Of a stretch of 64,000 nucleotides of DNA, positions 46,785 to 55,670 are shown in pieces (position 1 is the first letter of the stretch; each line of letters begins with the position of its first letter). This stretch comes from Mesorhizobium ciceri WSM4083. GTDB lineage: Bacteria > Pseudomonadota > Alphaproteobacteria > Rhizobiales > Rhizobiaceae. Position numbers and translations under genes: made by a program. The stretch is from NCBI RefSeq assembly GCF_000519305.1, contig NZ_JAFG01000004.1, positions 124,001 through 188,000 on the forward strand, written 5' to 3'. The notes under the pieces were generated by a model. That model was not told where the DNA came from, did not search any database, and saw nothing but the letters and a program-made list of their open reading frames with translations.

Positions 46785-47246
46785 TCAGCAAGGTTTGTAC
46801 GTTGCGCCGGCCTGAACCGGCTGGCCGCAGAGAATTCCGCCCTGCGTAAGTATGGTGGCCAAATCTTCCCCCTCAGCCGTCAGGCACTGCACAACAAGGG
46901 TATCGCCAACCCTGGAAGCGATCTTGCCGTCGCAAGGTGTTCCGGCACCGACAGGTTTGCAGGCCAGGACGAGCCCCTGGTAGTCTCGGCGCGCCGCTTC
47001 CGTCACCAGGAGGCGCATAGCCTGAGGCCTGGAAAACGCCGCCCCGCACAGCAGGATCTTGCGACCGCCGACGCGCAGATCATCGACCGATGGAATGGCG
47101 AGCTTGCCGTCAAACGACTTGAGCGCGGCTACCGGCTTCGCGGGGGACGGGCCGCCCCTCTGCATCACGACGATGCCCAGAAAGCCAACACCAAACAAAA
47201 CAGCCACGACGGCAAGCAACGCTATGCTCCTGACTGACAAAACCAT
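46785..47246 (-). CDS. Secreted or membrane-anchored SNase-like protein
   Basis: A 153-residue protein with an N-terminal hydrophobic segment (SIALLAVVAVLFGVGFLGIV) and a domain resembling staphylococcal-nuclease-like folds (RKILLCGAAFSRPQAMRLL; ASRVGDTLVVQCLTAEGEDL, then ATILTQGGILCG). The catalytic Arg-Glu-Arg set of active nucleases is not evident, so it may be a binding version. GGAGG directly abuts the ATG at 47246; a TTG two codons later has a normal six-base spacing and may be the real start. It lies 30 bp after the glycosyltransferase gene. Confidence 0.65.
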   Translation of the reverse strand: MVLSVRSIALLAVVAVLFGVGFLGIVVMQRGGPSPAKPVAALKSFDGKLAIPSVDDLRVGGRKILLCGAAFSRPQAMRLLVTEAARRDYQGLVLACKPVGAGTPCDGKIASRVGDTLVVQCLTAEGEDLATILTQGGILCGQPVQAGATYKPC

Positions 47247-47276
47247 CCTCCATCCGACCCGGTGCGCCCGGTCCGC

Positions 47277-48419
47277 TCATTTCGTCGCAAGGGCGCTCAG
47301 TCTTTCTATCTGCCGCATGTACTTCTCGATGACGATCGTTTCCGAAAACTGCCGCTCGACCTTATTTCTGCTCTGGGCCCCCATCCTGTCCCTGGACGAG
47401 CCGTCCAGCCGCGCAAACTCGACCATCTTGCTCGCAAGGTCATCAGGGTCCCTCACCTTGCATAGGAAGCCATTGACGGCGTGGTCCACCACTTCCCTGC
47501 ATCCTGGCACGTCGGTTGCGATCAGCGGCTTGCCCATTGCAGCCGCCTCGAGCAGCGAGCGCGGCGTTCCCTCCCTGTAGGAGGGCAACACGACACAATC
47601 GGCGGCACGCATGAAAGGCCGCACATCGTCGGTGGAGCCGAGATATTCGACCAATCCCTCGCCAACCCATTTCTCCACGTGCTCGCGGCTGACCGCGGTC
47701 CGGTTTTCGACATCAAGAAAACCGAGTAGCTGGAAACGCACTCCGGGCACCTCACGGCAAACCCGACGGGCCGCCGTGATGAACTCGCCGACACCCTTGT
47801 CCCAGAGAAGCCGGGCCACGAGAAGAAAGACGATGGCGCCAGACCCGGTGCGCGCTTCGGACGACGGGGCAAAACGCACGAGGTCGATCCCGGAGCCAGG
47901 CAAAAGCGCGGTTCGATCCTTGCGAACCAGGCGTTCGTCGACGAACAGCATCCGGTCATCGTCATTCTGGAAGAAAACCATTTTGGATCGGGCCAACGCC
48001 ACCCGGTACAGGGCCTTGGCGATCCTGAGCAGCAGACCGCCGCGGACGAACGCCGTCCCCAATCCCGAAATGTTGTTGATGACGGGAATGCCGCTCAGAT
48101 TGGCCGCGATGGAGCCGAACACGTTGGGCTTGATCGTGAAGCCGACAAACGCCAGCGGTCTCTCGCGCCGCAAGAGACGCCAGTAGCGCCACAGAAGGAC
48201 CAAATCCCGCAACGGCGACGTGCCGGAATTGTCCATGTCGAGTTCGACATAGCGGCAGCCCATGGCCGCAATCAGCGGAGAATATTCGTCTCTCGGCGCG
48301 ACGACGACCACGTCATAGCCACGGCTCCGCAGCGCCTCGATCAGTCCCTTGCGAAAATTGACGACATTCCAGGATGTGTTTATCGAGACGACTATCTTGT
48401 TGCGGGCAACGGGCGTCAT
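47277..48419 (-). CDS. Glycosyltransferase family 4
   Basis: GT-B enzyme of 380 residues. The N-terminal part has NTSWNVVNFRKGLIEALRSR and VGFTIKPNVFGSIAANLSGI, close to PglA/WbnK-like GT4 enzymes. The C-terminal donor site has FLLVARLLWDKGVGEFITA and LPSYREGTPRSLLEAAAMGK (E-x7-E type). ATG 48419 overlaps the upstream gene by four bases (ATGA). It probably adds a sugar to the lipid-linked repeat unit on the inner face. Confidence 0.88.
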   Translation of the reverse strand: MTPVARNKIVVSINTSWNVVNFRKGLIEALRSRGYDVVVVAPRDEYSPLIAAMGCRYVELDMDNSGTSPLRDLVLLWRYWRLLRRERPLAFVGFTIKPNVFGSIAANLSGIPVINNISGLGTAFVRGGLLLRIAKALYRVALARSKMVFFQNDDDRMLFVDERLVRKDRTALLPGSGIDLVRFAPSSEARTGSGAIVFLLVARLLWDKGVGEFITAARRVCREVPGVRFQLLGFLDVENRTAVSREHVEKWVGEGLVEYLGSTDDVRPFMRAADCVVLPSYREGTPRSLLEAAAMGKPLIATDVPGCREVVDHAVNGFLCKVRDPDDLASKMVEFARLDGSSRDRMGAQSRNKVERQFSETIVIEKYMRQIERLSALATK

Positions 48420-49537
48420 CCCTGCCCACCCGGATATGACGACGGCGCTCTCAACAGCATATCCGCAAACCGATCCGGCGATCTTTCCGACAAGGTCTTT
48501 CCGTACAAGGCCGACCGATCGCCGCCTTGAATGACCTTCAGCAGCGCTTCCGCAACTTCCGACGCGCCAAAACCGGCTGAAATCTCCAGTCCCGACAGCA
48601 TGTCCAGATCTCCCGCACAGGGGGTGGTGACGATGCCGGGAATCCGGCAAGCCATCATTTCCAGAAGGACGTTGGGAAATCCCTCCGTCGCCGACGTGAG
48701 CATGCCGGCACGCGCTGCGCGAAACAGCGGAAACGGGTTGTCTCTCTGGCCGAGCAGATTTAGTCGCGAGGCCAGATCAAGCTTGCCGGCGCGGGCTCTC
48801 AACTCCGCTTCCATGGGGCCGGAGCCAACCATGGTCAGCTCATAATCCTCGCCGGTCCTTCGTCTGACTTCGGCCAGCACATCAACCGCGATCGTCGGAC
48901 GCTTCACATCGATCAGCCGGCCGCACCAGACTATCTGCGGACGGAGGGAAAGTATCTCGGCGTCGTGGCCGGACAATGCTTCCATGGACATTTTGACGAT
49001 GAGATCTTCGTCGACCGGATTGGGCAAAGTACACAGCTTGGCGATTGCTCGCCGGGGCAATACGTCACGCAGGCGTTCATTCATATAGCTCGTTTGCGCG
49101 ACTATTATGTCCTGGCTGCCATAGGCAGCGTAGAGCGCCTTGTAAGCGAGCGCGCGAGGACCCTTGAAGCGGTCCAGAAGCACCGTGGACTCGCGGGCGA
49201 CCAGCCTATGACTGCGGAGAAGTCCAACGCTTCTGGCGGCCGCCAGAAACGAGTTTACCCGTGCGTGGCTCGAGAACACCAAATCGTACCGATATCGGAT
49301 CAGCCGCGGGGCGAGCAAAAACTCGCTCATGGCCTTGCCGCCGCCAAAGCCGTAGCTGCACCGAATTCCGTCCTGGTGTGATCCAGCGGCCTCGCCCGCC
49401 GCCTGGCTACCCAGGAAGCCGATTTCGACGTCCCAGTCGGGTCGCTTCGCAAGTGCGCGCGCAACAAGTTTCAGGATGGTTTCGGCACCGCCTCTTCTGT
49501 CGAGCGGAATGGCGATCAGCGCGAGCTTCCTTTTCAT
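48416..49537 (-). CDS. Glycosyltransferase family 4
   Basis: Second GT-B enzyme, 373 residues, starting MKRKLALIAIPLDRRGGAET. The C-terminal donor region has IVWCGRLIDVKRPTIAVDVL and TSATEGFPNVLLEMMACRIP. The start 49537 avoids overlap with the upstream methyltransferase; a longer start at 49573 (MSFGENSEF) is possible but would overlap it by 23 bases. It is translationally coupled to the next GT4 gene. Confidence 0.87.
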   Translation of the reverse strand: MKRKLALIAIPLDRRGGAETILKLVARALAKRPDWDVEIGFLGSQAAGEAAGSHQDGIRCSYGFGGGKAMSEFLLAPRLIRYRYDLVFSSHARVNSFLAAARSVGLLRSHRLVARESTVLLDRFKGPRALAYKALYAAYGSQDIIVAQTSYMNERLRDVLPRRAIAKLCTLPNPVDEDLIVKMSMEALSGHDAEILSLRPQIVWCGRLIDVKRPTIAVDVLAEVRRRTGEDYELTMVGSGPMEAELRARAGKLDLASRLNLLGQRDNPFPLFRAARAGMLTSATEGFPNVLLEMMACRIPGIVTTPCAGDLDMLSGLEISAGFGASEVAEALLKVIQGGDRSALYGKTLSERSPDRFADMLLRAPSSYPGGQG

Positions 49538-49550
49538 GAGCCGCGGGAAC

Positions 49551-50360
49551 TCACTGTTTTCGCCGAAAGACATAGGCGTAGGTTTCAGCGGCATCCTTGC
49601 GGAGAAACAGGGCCGAAACGCCTAACCAGATGCGCCAGGCAAGAAAGGCCGGCACGAAAAAATAGAAGTAGGAGCTTTTCCAGAACAGACGGCGCTCGAC
49701 AAGTTCCAGGTCGTTCCGTTTTGCGATTGTCTCGACGTCACTGGGCAAGCACTTGTCGTAGAAGGCCGGAAACCCGTCATGACCCATGCCCTTTTCAGGA
49801 TAGATCGCAAAAAGCAGCCGTCGCTTCATCTCCTCCGGCATGACCCGATTCAATCTGGCAAAAACGGCGTTGCGCGAGGGCGAGAAAATGGCAACCACGC
49901 CTCCCGGCTTCACGCAACTGGCAATGCCGCGCAGGGCACCCTCGCCATCACGGACGTGCTCGAGCGTTGCCTGGCAAATGACGACGTCAGCATCGCCCCT
50001 CCCCCTGAACGAGGTAAGGTCCGCTTCAATCTCCTCGTCGTATATTCCGCGTGGCGCTTTCGACAACTCTTCCGCGTCGAGGTCGAGCCCAACGACAAAA
50101 AGCCCCAGGCGCCGCTTCTCCGAAAGACTGACGAACGGCCTGGCACCCCCGCCAAGATCGTAAACCCGTGCGTTTGAGGTAAGTAAGGGAGGTGCTATCT
50201 CCGTCGCAAAGGTCCGGTTGCCGTCGATGCGAAGGCGCCGCGGCAGAGCTCTGTCCAGGAACTCGGAAATGGCCACATTCGCGCGAACAAACTTTCGCAA
50301 TATCGACACTGCCTCACCACCGGTTTCGTTTGGCGATCTGCGCCCACTCGGATTTGACAT
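49551..50360 (-). CDS. Class I SAM-dependent methyltransferase
   Basis: A 269-residue protein with Methyltransf_11-type core: ARVYDLGGGARPFVSLSE (motif I), FVVGLDLDAEELSKAP, then DADVVICQATLEHVRDGEG and SCVKPGGVVAIFSPSRNAVF. A hydrophobic stretch near the C-terminus (SYFYFFVPAFLAWRIWLGVS) may bind the membrane. It lies five bases after another methyltransferase gene. Probably methylates a sugar or lipid intermediate; the substrate is unknown. Confidence 0.8.
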   Translation of the reverse strand: MSNPSGRRSPNETGGEAVSILRKFVRANVAISEFLDRALPRRLRIDGNRTFATEIAPPLLTSNARVYDLGGGARPFVSLSEKRRLGLFVVGLDLDAEELSKAPRGIYDEEIEADLTSFRGRGDADVVICQATLEHVRDGEGALRGIASCVKPGGVVAIFSPSRNAVFARLNRVMPEEMKRRLLFAIYPEKGMGHDGFPAFYDKCLPSDVETIAKRNDLELVERRLFWKSSYFYFFVPAFLAWRIWLGVSALFLRKDAAETYAYVFRRKQ

Positions 50361-50365
50361 CCGCG

Positions 50366-51151
50366 CTATATCCTGTGGAAGACGTAGAGCCGCGTATGAT
50401 GCGAAAATGGGCCGAGTAACCGGTCCGCAGCAGCACGCAAACCTCTCAGGATTCCATTCTTGCTGTCGTACCAGGCCTGCATCGGCTTGGAGAAAAATAT
50501 CTCGTCCTTCAGCCCCTTGAAGCCTCCCCTTGGCTGTGATCCCAGAAGCTTGAAGCCGTGCTGTTCGAAACTGGAAACAATCGAAGACGGCTCAAGAACG
50601 AATTGGTAAAATCCGGCCTGTTCACCTGAAAACCTGGGATAGAGACCCATTCTGATCTTCAGCCGTCGGAGAGGAGAAATGCTCGGCACCGTCACGAAGG
50701 CAACTCCTCCTGACCGGATGATGCGCCTCATCTCCAATGCGATCTCATCGTAACCGTCGAAGAAGTGCTCGATCACCCCCAGGGACCACACCCCATCGAA
50801 GAATTCGTCCGCGAAGCCCGTTGCTCGAACATCTCCCACGGTCACTTGCAAATGGGGCGCGGCACGGTTCACCATCCCCACGGTCTTCTGCGCGAAGTCG
50901 ATCCCGTAGGCGGAAAAGCCTGCCTGGTGGAGGCCATGGACCGTATTGGCCAAGCCACATCCAGCGTCCAGGACCTTGGCCGATCCGGTCAGATATCGCT
51001 TGGTGGTTTCAACGACAAAGCGATCCGGCCTCAAGACAATCCCTTCGGCCCAGTGAGAATCCCAATAGTCGTCATCAGCCACCGTGCCGACATGGACGAT
51101 GCGCCTGTTTTTCTCGTCGTAAAATGCTTTCTTCTCATTCATTTCTGGCAT
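50366..51151 (-). CDS. Class I SAM-dependent methyltransferase
   Basis: A 261-residue protein with KVLDAGCGLANTVHGLHQAG (SAM motif I), YGIDFAQKTVGMVN, then FFDGVWSLGVIEHFFDGYDE and IRSGGVAFVTVPSISPLRRL. The start is ATG 51151 (MPEMNEKKAF) with GGTGG upstream; ATG 51142 is the alternative. It overlaps the end of the flippase gene. Two different methyltransferases in tandem suggest at least two methylated positions or residues in the exopolysaccharide. Confidence 0.8.
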   Translation of the reverse strand: MPEMNEKKAFYDEKNRRIVHVGTVADDDYWDSHWAEGIVLRPDRFVVETTKRYLTGSAKVLDAGCGLANTVHGLHQAGFSAYGIDFAQKTVGMVNRAAPHLQVTVGDVRATGFADEFFDGVWSLGVIEHFFDGYDEIALEMRRIIRSGGVAFVTVPSISPLRRLKIRMGLYPRFSGEQAGFYQFVLEPSSIVSSFEQHGFKLLGSQPRGGFKGLKDEIFFSKPMQAWYDSKNGILRGLRAAADRLLGPFSHHTRLYVFHRI

Positions 51152-52403
51152 CCGGCCCGACCACCAAAACGGTGCGCTGTTTCGCACCGGGCCCTTGATC
51201 TGCAATCACATTCCTCAATGCGAAAAAGGAACAGGCAGCGGCTACGACATATCCGAACAAAAATGCCATTTCACTGCCAAGCGGCACCCGCCACCAAAGG
51301 CCCAATGCCGCCAGACAACAGCAAGCCAACGCCCCTATCGCGTAGGAATAGGTCAACGTCATCGTTTTGCTCGACCGAAGCGCAAACGGATCGATGATCA
51401 CTTTTTTCGTTCTGTTGACCAAAACAGCACAAGAAACGATCCCGAACACCACAGGATCAAAAGACTTCCCCAGCCACCCGGATGCATGGCCCGAGAAAAA
51501 CAGGCCAACTATTGCGGCCGCGGCCGCGGTCGCAAAAATGAGTGCGATGGCCGCTCCCTCGAACAGTCCGCGCCGAAACTCCCTGACGTTTCCATTTGCG
51601 GCGCTGAGAAACGCCCTTGGCACGAAAACGAAGCTGGCCGCATTCATGAAGAAGCCGACGGACCGTTGTGAAAGATCGAGACAAAACGAGAAGACACCGA
51701 GATGGGTCTCGGAGCCAAGCAACAAAACTATGTATCGTATGCCGACAAACACGCCGCTCTCGGCCAGATTGCTCAACACAAATCCCCAGCCTGTGACCAG
51801 AGACCCGGCCAGATAGGAAAAGCCGGGCCGTCTCAGATTCATAGGTCCCAGGAAGGCAAATGAAATCAGCGCTCCGACGAAATAGCTGAGCGAAAAGGCT
51901 GCAAGAGCCGAGCCTACTTTCGCGTCGCCGACAAGCAGGATTATGGCTCCCGCCTGGTATGCGACGGCCTGGCCAATCGCCGACCAACCGTACGCCCACA
52001 AACGCAGTTGTGACCTCAAAATCTCTTGAAGTGCGGTGTGCAAGCCGAAAGAAACGATGATGGTCGCGGCAACGGCATTGCCAAATCCCAGCCACGTCAG
52101 TGCCAGTCCGGCCAGGACGACAAACAGCGCTACAACTGCCAGCACGGTCAAAATAGACGATACGTACTCTCTACCCATTCCCGCGGCATGCATTTTTGCG
52201 GAAACCGGCATTATCGAATAGGTCGCGACTCCAAAAACAAGTGTCGAAATAAATGAAACTGTGGCAATCGTCGTGCTGAAAATACCGTACTGTCCAGTCT
52301 CCAGATGGCTGCCGATGTACAGCAACGTCGCTATGTTCAGAAGACCAGGAACAATTCGTATTACGATGGCTTCCACCAACTTCCACAGGCTGGCTTCTTT
52401 CAT
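51135..52403 (-). CDS. Wzx-like polysaccharide flippase
   Basis: MOP-superfamily membrane protein of 422 residues with about twelve hydrophobic segments. The N-terminal IVPGLLNIATLLYIGSHLET and LETGQYGIFSTTIATVSFIS regions are typical of Wzx/RfbX flippases. It would move the undecaprenyl-linked repeat unit to the periplasm for Wzy. It overlaps the GT2 gene by four bases (ATGA). This is the only Wzx candidate in the window, and it belongs with the Wzy-Wzc-Wza set. Confidence 0.87.
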   Translation of the reverse strand: MKEASLWKLVEAIVIRIVPGLLNIATLLYIGSHLETGQYGIFSTTIATVSFISTLVFGVATYSIMPVSAKMHAAGMGREYVSSILTVLAVVALFVVLAGLALTWLGFGNAVAATIIVSFGLHTALQEILRSQLRLWAYGWSAIGQAVAYQAGAIILLVGDAKVGSALAAFSLSYFVGALISFAFLGPMNLRRPGFSYLAGSLVTGWGFVLSNLAESGVFVGIRYIVLLLGSETHLGVFSFCLDLSQRSVGFFMNAASFVFVPRAFLSAANGNVREFRRGLFEGAAIALIFATAAAAAIVGLFFSGHASGWLGKSFDPVVFGIVSCAVLVNRTKKVIIDPFALRSSKTMTLTYSYAIGALACCCLAALGLWWRVPLGSEMAFLFGYVVAAACSFFALRNVIADQGPGAKQRTVLVVGPDARNE

Positions 52404-53212
52404 GAAGTCACCCGCACGAACGACCTCTTGAGCAAGAACGGGAAACTCAAGACACCAAAGCTCAAACAGGCAAGAACCGCCTTGCCCAGGAACCGAACCG
52501 ACTGGTATCGTCCTAGCCAGAACGCCTTGATGTAGTTCAAGTTCAGCAACAACATCGGGTATGCATTTTGCCGCTGAAGAAGCCGAACCCTTGCCGTCAT
52601 CCCCTCCGGCAAATATCGTTTTCGTCCGATCTCGACATTGACACAGATAACGTCGTATTCGATCGCCAATCTGGACCAGAGAAGAGATGTTGGAACACGG
52701 CGGAACCGCCCCGCTGGGGGCACGGCAACCCGTTTAAGCAAAGGAGTTCTGATGACCTCCTTCTTGTCGCCGACCACCCGTTCGTCGGCCCGCATCTTTA
52801 TCAGGTTTGTCCGTTCCGACGGAAACGGCTCTGCTGCCGTCTCTGGGTGGCCAAGAGCCATCGAGAACACAAAACCCGCGATCTTCTCGTCGACACTTCT
52901 CTGCGAGAGGTGCTTACAGACTTCCGGCAAGCGATCGGTGAAGAGATCGTCGTCATCATCGAAGACCATGCAATAGTCCCCGGTGGCGGAAGCAATCGCC
53001 GAAAACATCGCGCGGCCTCTGCCGTCATTCGGGCCAGTGGTGACCACCAAACTGGCATCGCGAGACGCGATTTCCGCAAGCGCTTCGTTCGTTCCGTCGG
53101 TCGAACCGTCGACATGGACGCATATCTGCAATGGGCAGTCCGCACGCAACAGTTGCTGAACCAGCGCGGCAACGCGATCCCGCCGATTGAACGTGGGGAT
53201 GCAGACGCTCAA
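52400..53212 (-). CDS. Glycosyltransferase family 2, TTG start
   Basis: GT-A enzyme of 270 residues. The N-terminus SVCIPTFNRRDRVAALVQQL, VHVDGSTDGTNEALAEIA and CMVFDDDDDLFTDRLPEV give the GT2 nucleotide and metal sites. There is no ATG or GTG between the in-frame stop and this motif; TTG at 53212 is the only usual start, with a weak CAGGCG upstream. It begins the tightly coupled run GT2-wzx-methyltransferases-GT4-GT4. The 115 bp before it (53213-53327) shows no gene. Confidence 0.83.
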   Translation of the reverse strand: MSVCIPTFNRRDRVAALVQQLLRADCPLQICVHVDGSTDGTNEALAEIASRDASLVVTTGPNDGRGRAMFSAIASATGDYCMVFDDDDDLFTDRLPEVCKHLSQRSVDEKIAGFVFSMALGHPETAAEPFPSERTNLIKMRADERVVGDKKEVIRTPLLKRVAVPPAGRFRRVPTSLLWSRLAIEYDVICVNVEIGRKRYLPEGMTARVRLLQRQNAYPMLLLNLNYIKAFWLGRYQSVRFLGKAVLACLSFGVLSFPFLLKRSFVRVTS

Positions 53213-53327
53213 TAGCGCCTGGGACTGCGATGGATTGCAGACTGCCTGTTTGCGAGCCGTATCGATTCCATCTGCTCCTGGTTACGTGATCATGGAACGG
53301 CGCGGATCAGCCGGGAAACGCCGAGCC

Positions 53328-54353
53328 TTATCCCCGCGCAAAATACGCCTTGTACCACTCGACGAACCGCCCGACGCCCTCGGTCACCGTCGTCGTCGGG
53401 CGGTAGCCGACCGCCTGCTCCAGCGCCGAGGTGTCGGCGAAGGTATCGGGCACGTCGCCGGGCTGCAGCGGCAAGAGTTCGACGATGGCTTTCCGGCCAA
53501 GCGCGTTTTCCAGCGCCTCGACATAGGCGGTCAGCTTCACCGGGTTGTTGTTGCCGATGTTGAAGATGCGCCAAGGGGCACTGCTTGTGGCCGGATCGGG
53601 ACGGCTGGAGTCCCAGGCGGCATTCCCCGTGGCCGGGTTGTCGCTGGCACGAATCACGCCTTCGGCGATGTCCTCGACATAGGTGAAGTCGCGCGTGTGG
53701 TTGCCGTTGTTGAACAGCTTGATCGGCTCGCCGGCAAGGATGTTCCTGGTGAACAGGAACAGCGCCATGTCCGGGCGCCCCCAGGGACCATACACCGTGA
53801 AGAAGCGAAGCCCGGTCGTCGGCAATCGGAACAGATGGCTATAGCTGTGCGCCATCAGCTCGTTGGCGCGCTTGGTCGCGGCGTAGAACTGCAGCGGATG
53901 GTCGGCCGGACGATGCTCGGAAAACGGCATGTCGGTGTTGGCGCCGTAGACGCTCGAAGTGCTGGCATAAGTCAGGTGCGCAACGGCTTTGTTGCGGCAG
54001 GCCTCCAGCATGTTGGTGTAGGCGATGATGTTGCTTTCGACATAGGCATGCGGGTTTTCCAGGCTGTAGCGAACCCCGGCCTGGGCAGCGAGATGGATCA
54101 CCCGGTCGAATGCATGATCGGCAAAGCAGGCCTCGACCACGCTCTTGTCGGCGAGATTGCCGCGAATGAAATGATAGCCGGCATTGGTCTTGCGGCTCGC
54201 CTCGTCCAGAAGCCGCAGCCTCGCCTCCTTGATCTGCGGATCGTAGTAGTCGTTGACGCTGTCGATGCCGACGACCTCGTCACCGCGCTCCAGCAGCCGC
54301 TTGGCTACGTGATACCCTATGAAGCCGGCCGCGCCGGTGACCAGAACCTTCAT
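53328..54353 (-). CDS. lpsL: UDP-glucuronate 4-epimerase-like protein
   Basis: Extended SDR of 341 residues, very like LpsL/CapI enzymes that make UDP-galacturonate. It starts [20 protein letters not shown], and has [35 protein letters not shown] and [18 protein letters not shown] (YxxxK). ATG 54353 shares one base with the stop of the upstream dehydrogenase (TGATG). Since the dehydrogenase is of WbpO/TviB type, the substrate could be an N-acetylated uronic acid instead. Confidence 0.88.
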   Translation of the reverse strand: MKVLVTGAAGFIGYHVAKRLLERGDEVVGIDSVNDYYDPQIKEARLRLLDEASRKTNAGYHFIRGNLADKSVVEACFADHAFDRVIHLAAQAGVRYSLENPHAYVESNIIAYTNMLEACRNKAVAHLTYASTSSVYGANTDMPFSEHRPADHPLQFYAATKRANELMAHSYSHLFRLPTTGLRFFTVYGPWGRPDMALFLFTRNILAGEPIKLFNNGNHTRDFTYVEDIAEGVIRASDNPATGNAAWDSSRPDPATSSAPWRIFNIGNNNPVKLTAYVEALENALGRKAIVELLPLQPGDVPDTFADTSALEQAVGYRPTTTVTEGVGRFVEWYKAYFARG

Positions 54354-55627
54354 CAGAAACGCCCATCCGTGACATGCCTGGGGAACAGACCCTTGATGTC
54401 GTAAATGACGCCGGGGGTCTTGCAAAGCGCCATCAGGCCGTCGACGCCCAACGCGCGGAACTGCCTGTGGCCGACGGCCACGATAACGCCGTCATAACGC
54501 ACGTCGGGAATGTCCTTCATGCTGGCTACGCCGAAGGCACGCGCGCATTCCTGCGCGTCGACCCAGGGGTCCCATATGTCGATGCCGGCGTTGTATTCCT
54601 TCAGTTGGGCAACGATATCGGCGACCTTGGAATTCCTCAGGTCCGGACAATTTTCCTTGAAGGCCGCGCCCATCACCAGAATCCGGCTGCCAACGACAGG
54701 TATTCCCTTGCGCATCATCAGGCGGGCCGTCTGATCCGCCGCGTGCTGGCCCATGCCGTCATTGATACGGCGGCCAGCAAGAATCACCTCCGGATGATAG
54801 CCGAGTTCCTGGGCCTTGTGGGTGAGATAGTAGGGATCGACGCCGATGCAGTGGCCGCCGACGAGACCAGGCGTGAAGCGCAGGAAATTCCATTTGGTGC
54901 CGGCGGCTTCCAGCACTTCGGAGGTGTCGATGCCCAGCTTGCCGAAGATCAGCGACAGCTCATTCATCAGCGCGATGTTGAGGTCCCTCTGGGTGTTCTC
55001 AATGACCTTGGCCGCTTCGGCGACCGCAATGGTTGAGGTACGGTGCGTGCCCGCCGGCACGATCGACGCGTAGAGCGCATCGATGGCTTCCGCCGCTTCC
55101 GGCGTCGAGCCGCTGGTGACCTTGACGATCGTCTGCAACCGATGCTCGCGGTCGCCCGGATTGATGCGCTCGGGACTGTAGCCGAGGAAGAACCCCTCAT
55201 TGTAACGCAGACCCGAATGCTTCTCGATCAGCGGCGCGCACACCTCTTCCGTGCAGCCGGGGTAGACCGTCGATTCGAAGATCACCACCGCGCCCGGCGA
55301 GATGACCTCACCGACCAAAGTTGATGCCATGATCAACGGTTTCAGATCCGGACGGTTGGCCCTGTCGATCGGCGTCGGAACCGTGACGATGAAAATCCCG
55401 CAATCGCGCAGATCGGCCTTGTCTGTGGTGAATGTCAGCCGCGACGCGGCATTGATCTCATCGCTGCTGGCTTCCAGCGTATGGTCGTCGCCACGCCTCA
55501 GCGCGTCCACCCTCGACTGGTTGATGTCGAAGCCGACGACAGCCCTGGTTGCGCCGAAGGCGACCGCCAGCGGCAGACCGACATAGCCAAGCCCGATGAT
55601 TGCTATTTTCCTGGAGGCGAGATCCAT
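54353..55627 (-). CDS. Nucleotide-sugar 6-dehydrogenase (WbpO/TviB type)
   Basis: Oxidises the C6 of a UDP-sugar to the uronic acid with NAD. The 424 residues start [20 protein letters not shown], then [38 protein letters not shown] and [17 protein letters not shown] (catalytic Cys). The sequence is closer to UDP-GlcNAc/GalNAc dehydrogenases than to UDP-glucose dehydrogenases such as RkpK. AGGAAG lies five bases before ATG 55627. It is paired with the epimerase, so the exopolysaccharide likely contains an acidic sugar. Confidence 0.88.
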   Translation of the reverse strand: MDLASRKIAIIGLGYVGLPLAVAFGATRAVVGFDINQSRVDALRRGDDHTLEASSDEINAASRLTFTTDKADLRDCGIFIVTVPTPIDRANRPDLKPLIMASTLVGEVISPGAVVIFESTVYPGCTEEVCAPLIEKHSGLRYNEGFFLGYSPERINPGDREHRLQTIVKVTSGSTPEAAEAIDALYASIVPAGTHRTSTIAVAEAAKVIENTQRDLNIALMNELSLIFGKLGIDTSEVLEAAGTKWNFLRFTPGLVGGHCIGVDPYYLTHKAQELGYHPEVILAGRRINDGMGQHAADQTARLMMRKGIPVVGSRILVMGAAFKENCPDLRNSKVADIVAQLKEYNAGIDIWDPWVDAQECARAFGVASMKDIPDVRYDGVIVAVGHRQFRALGVDGLMALCKTPGVIYDIKGLFPRHVTDGRF

Positions 55628-55670
55628 CTGCTTCCTGCGCTTGCTATTCCAGAGCCATGCTTCGCATTGG

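Noticed and set aside
53187..54404. 405-codon plus-strand ORF opposite the epimerase gene
   Set aside because: Antisense shadow; the minus-strand epimerase has complete Rossmann and YxxxK motifs and couples to its neighbour.
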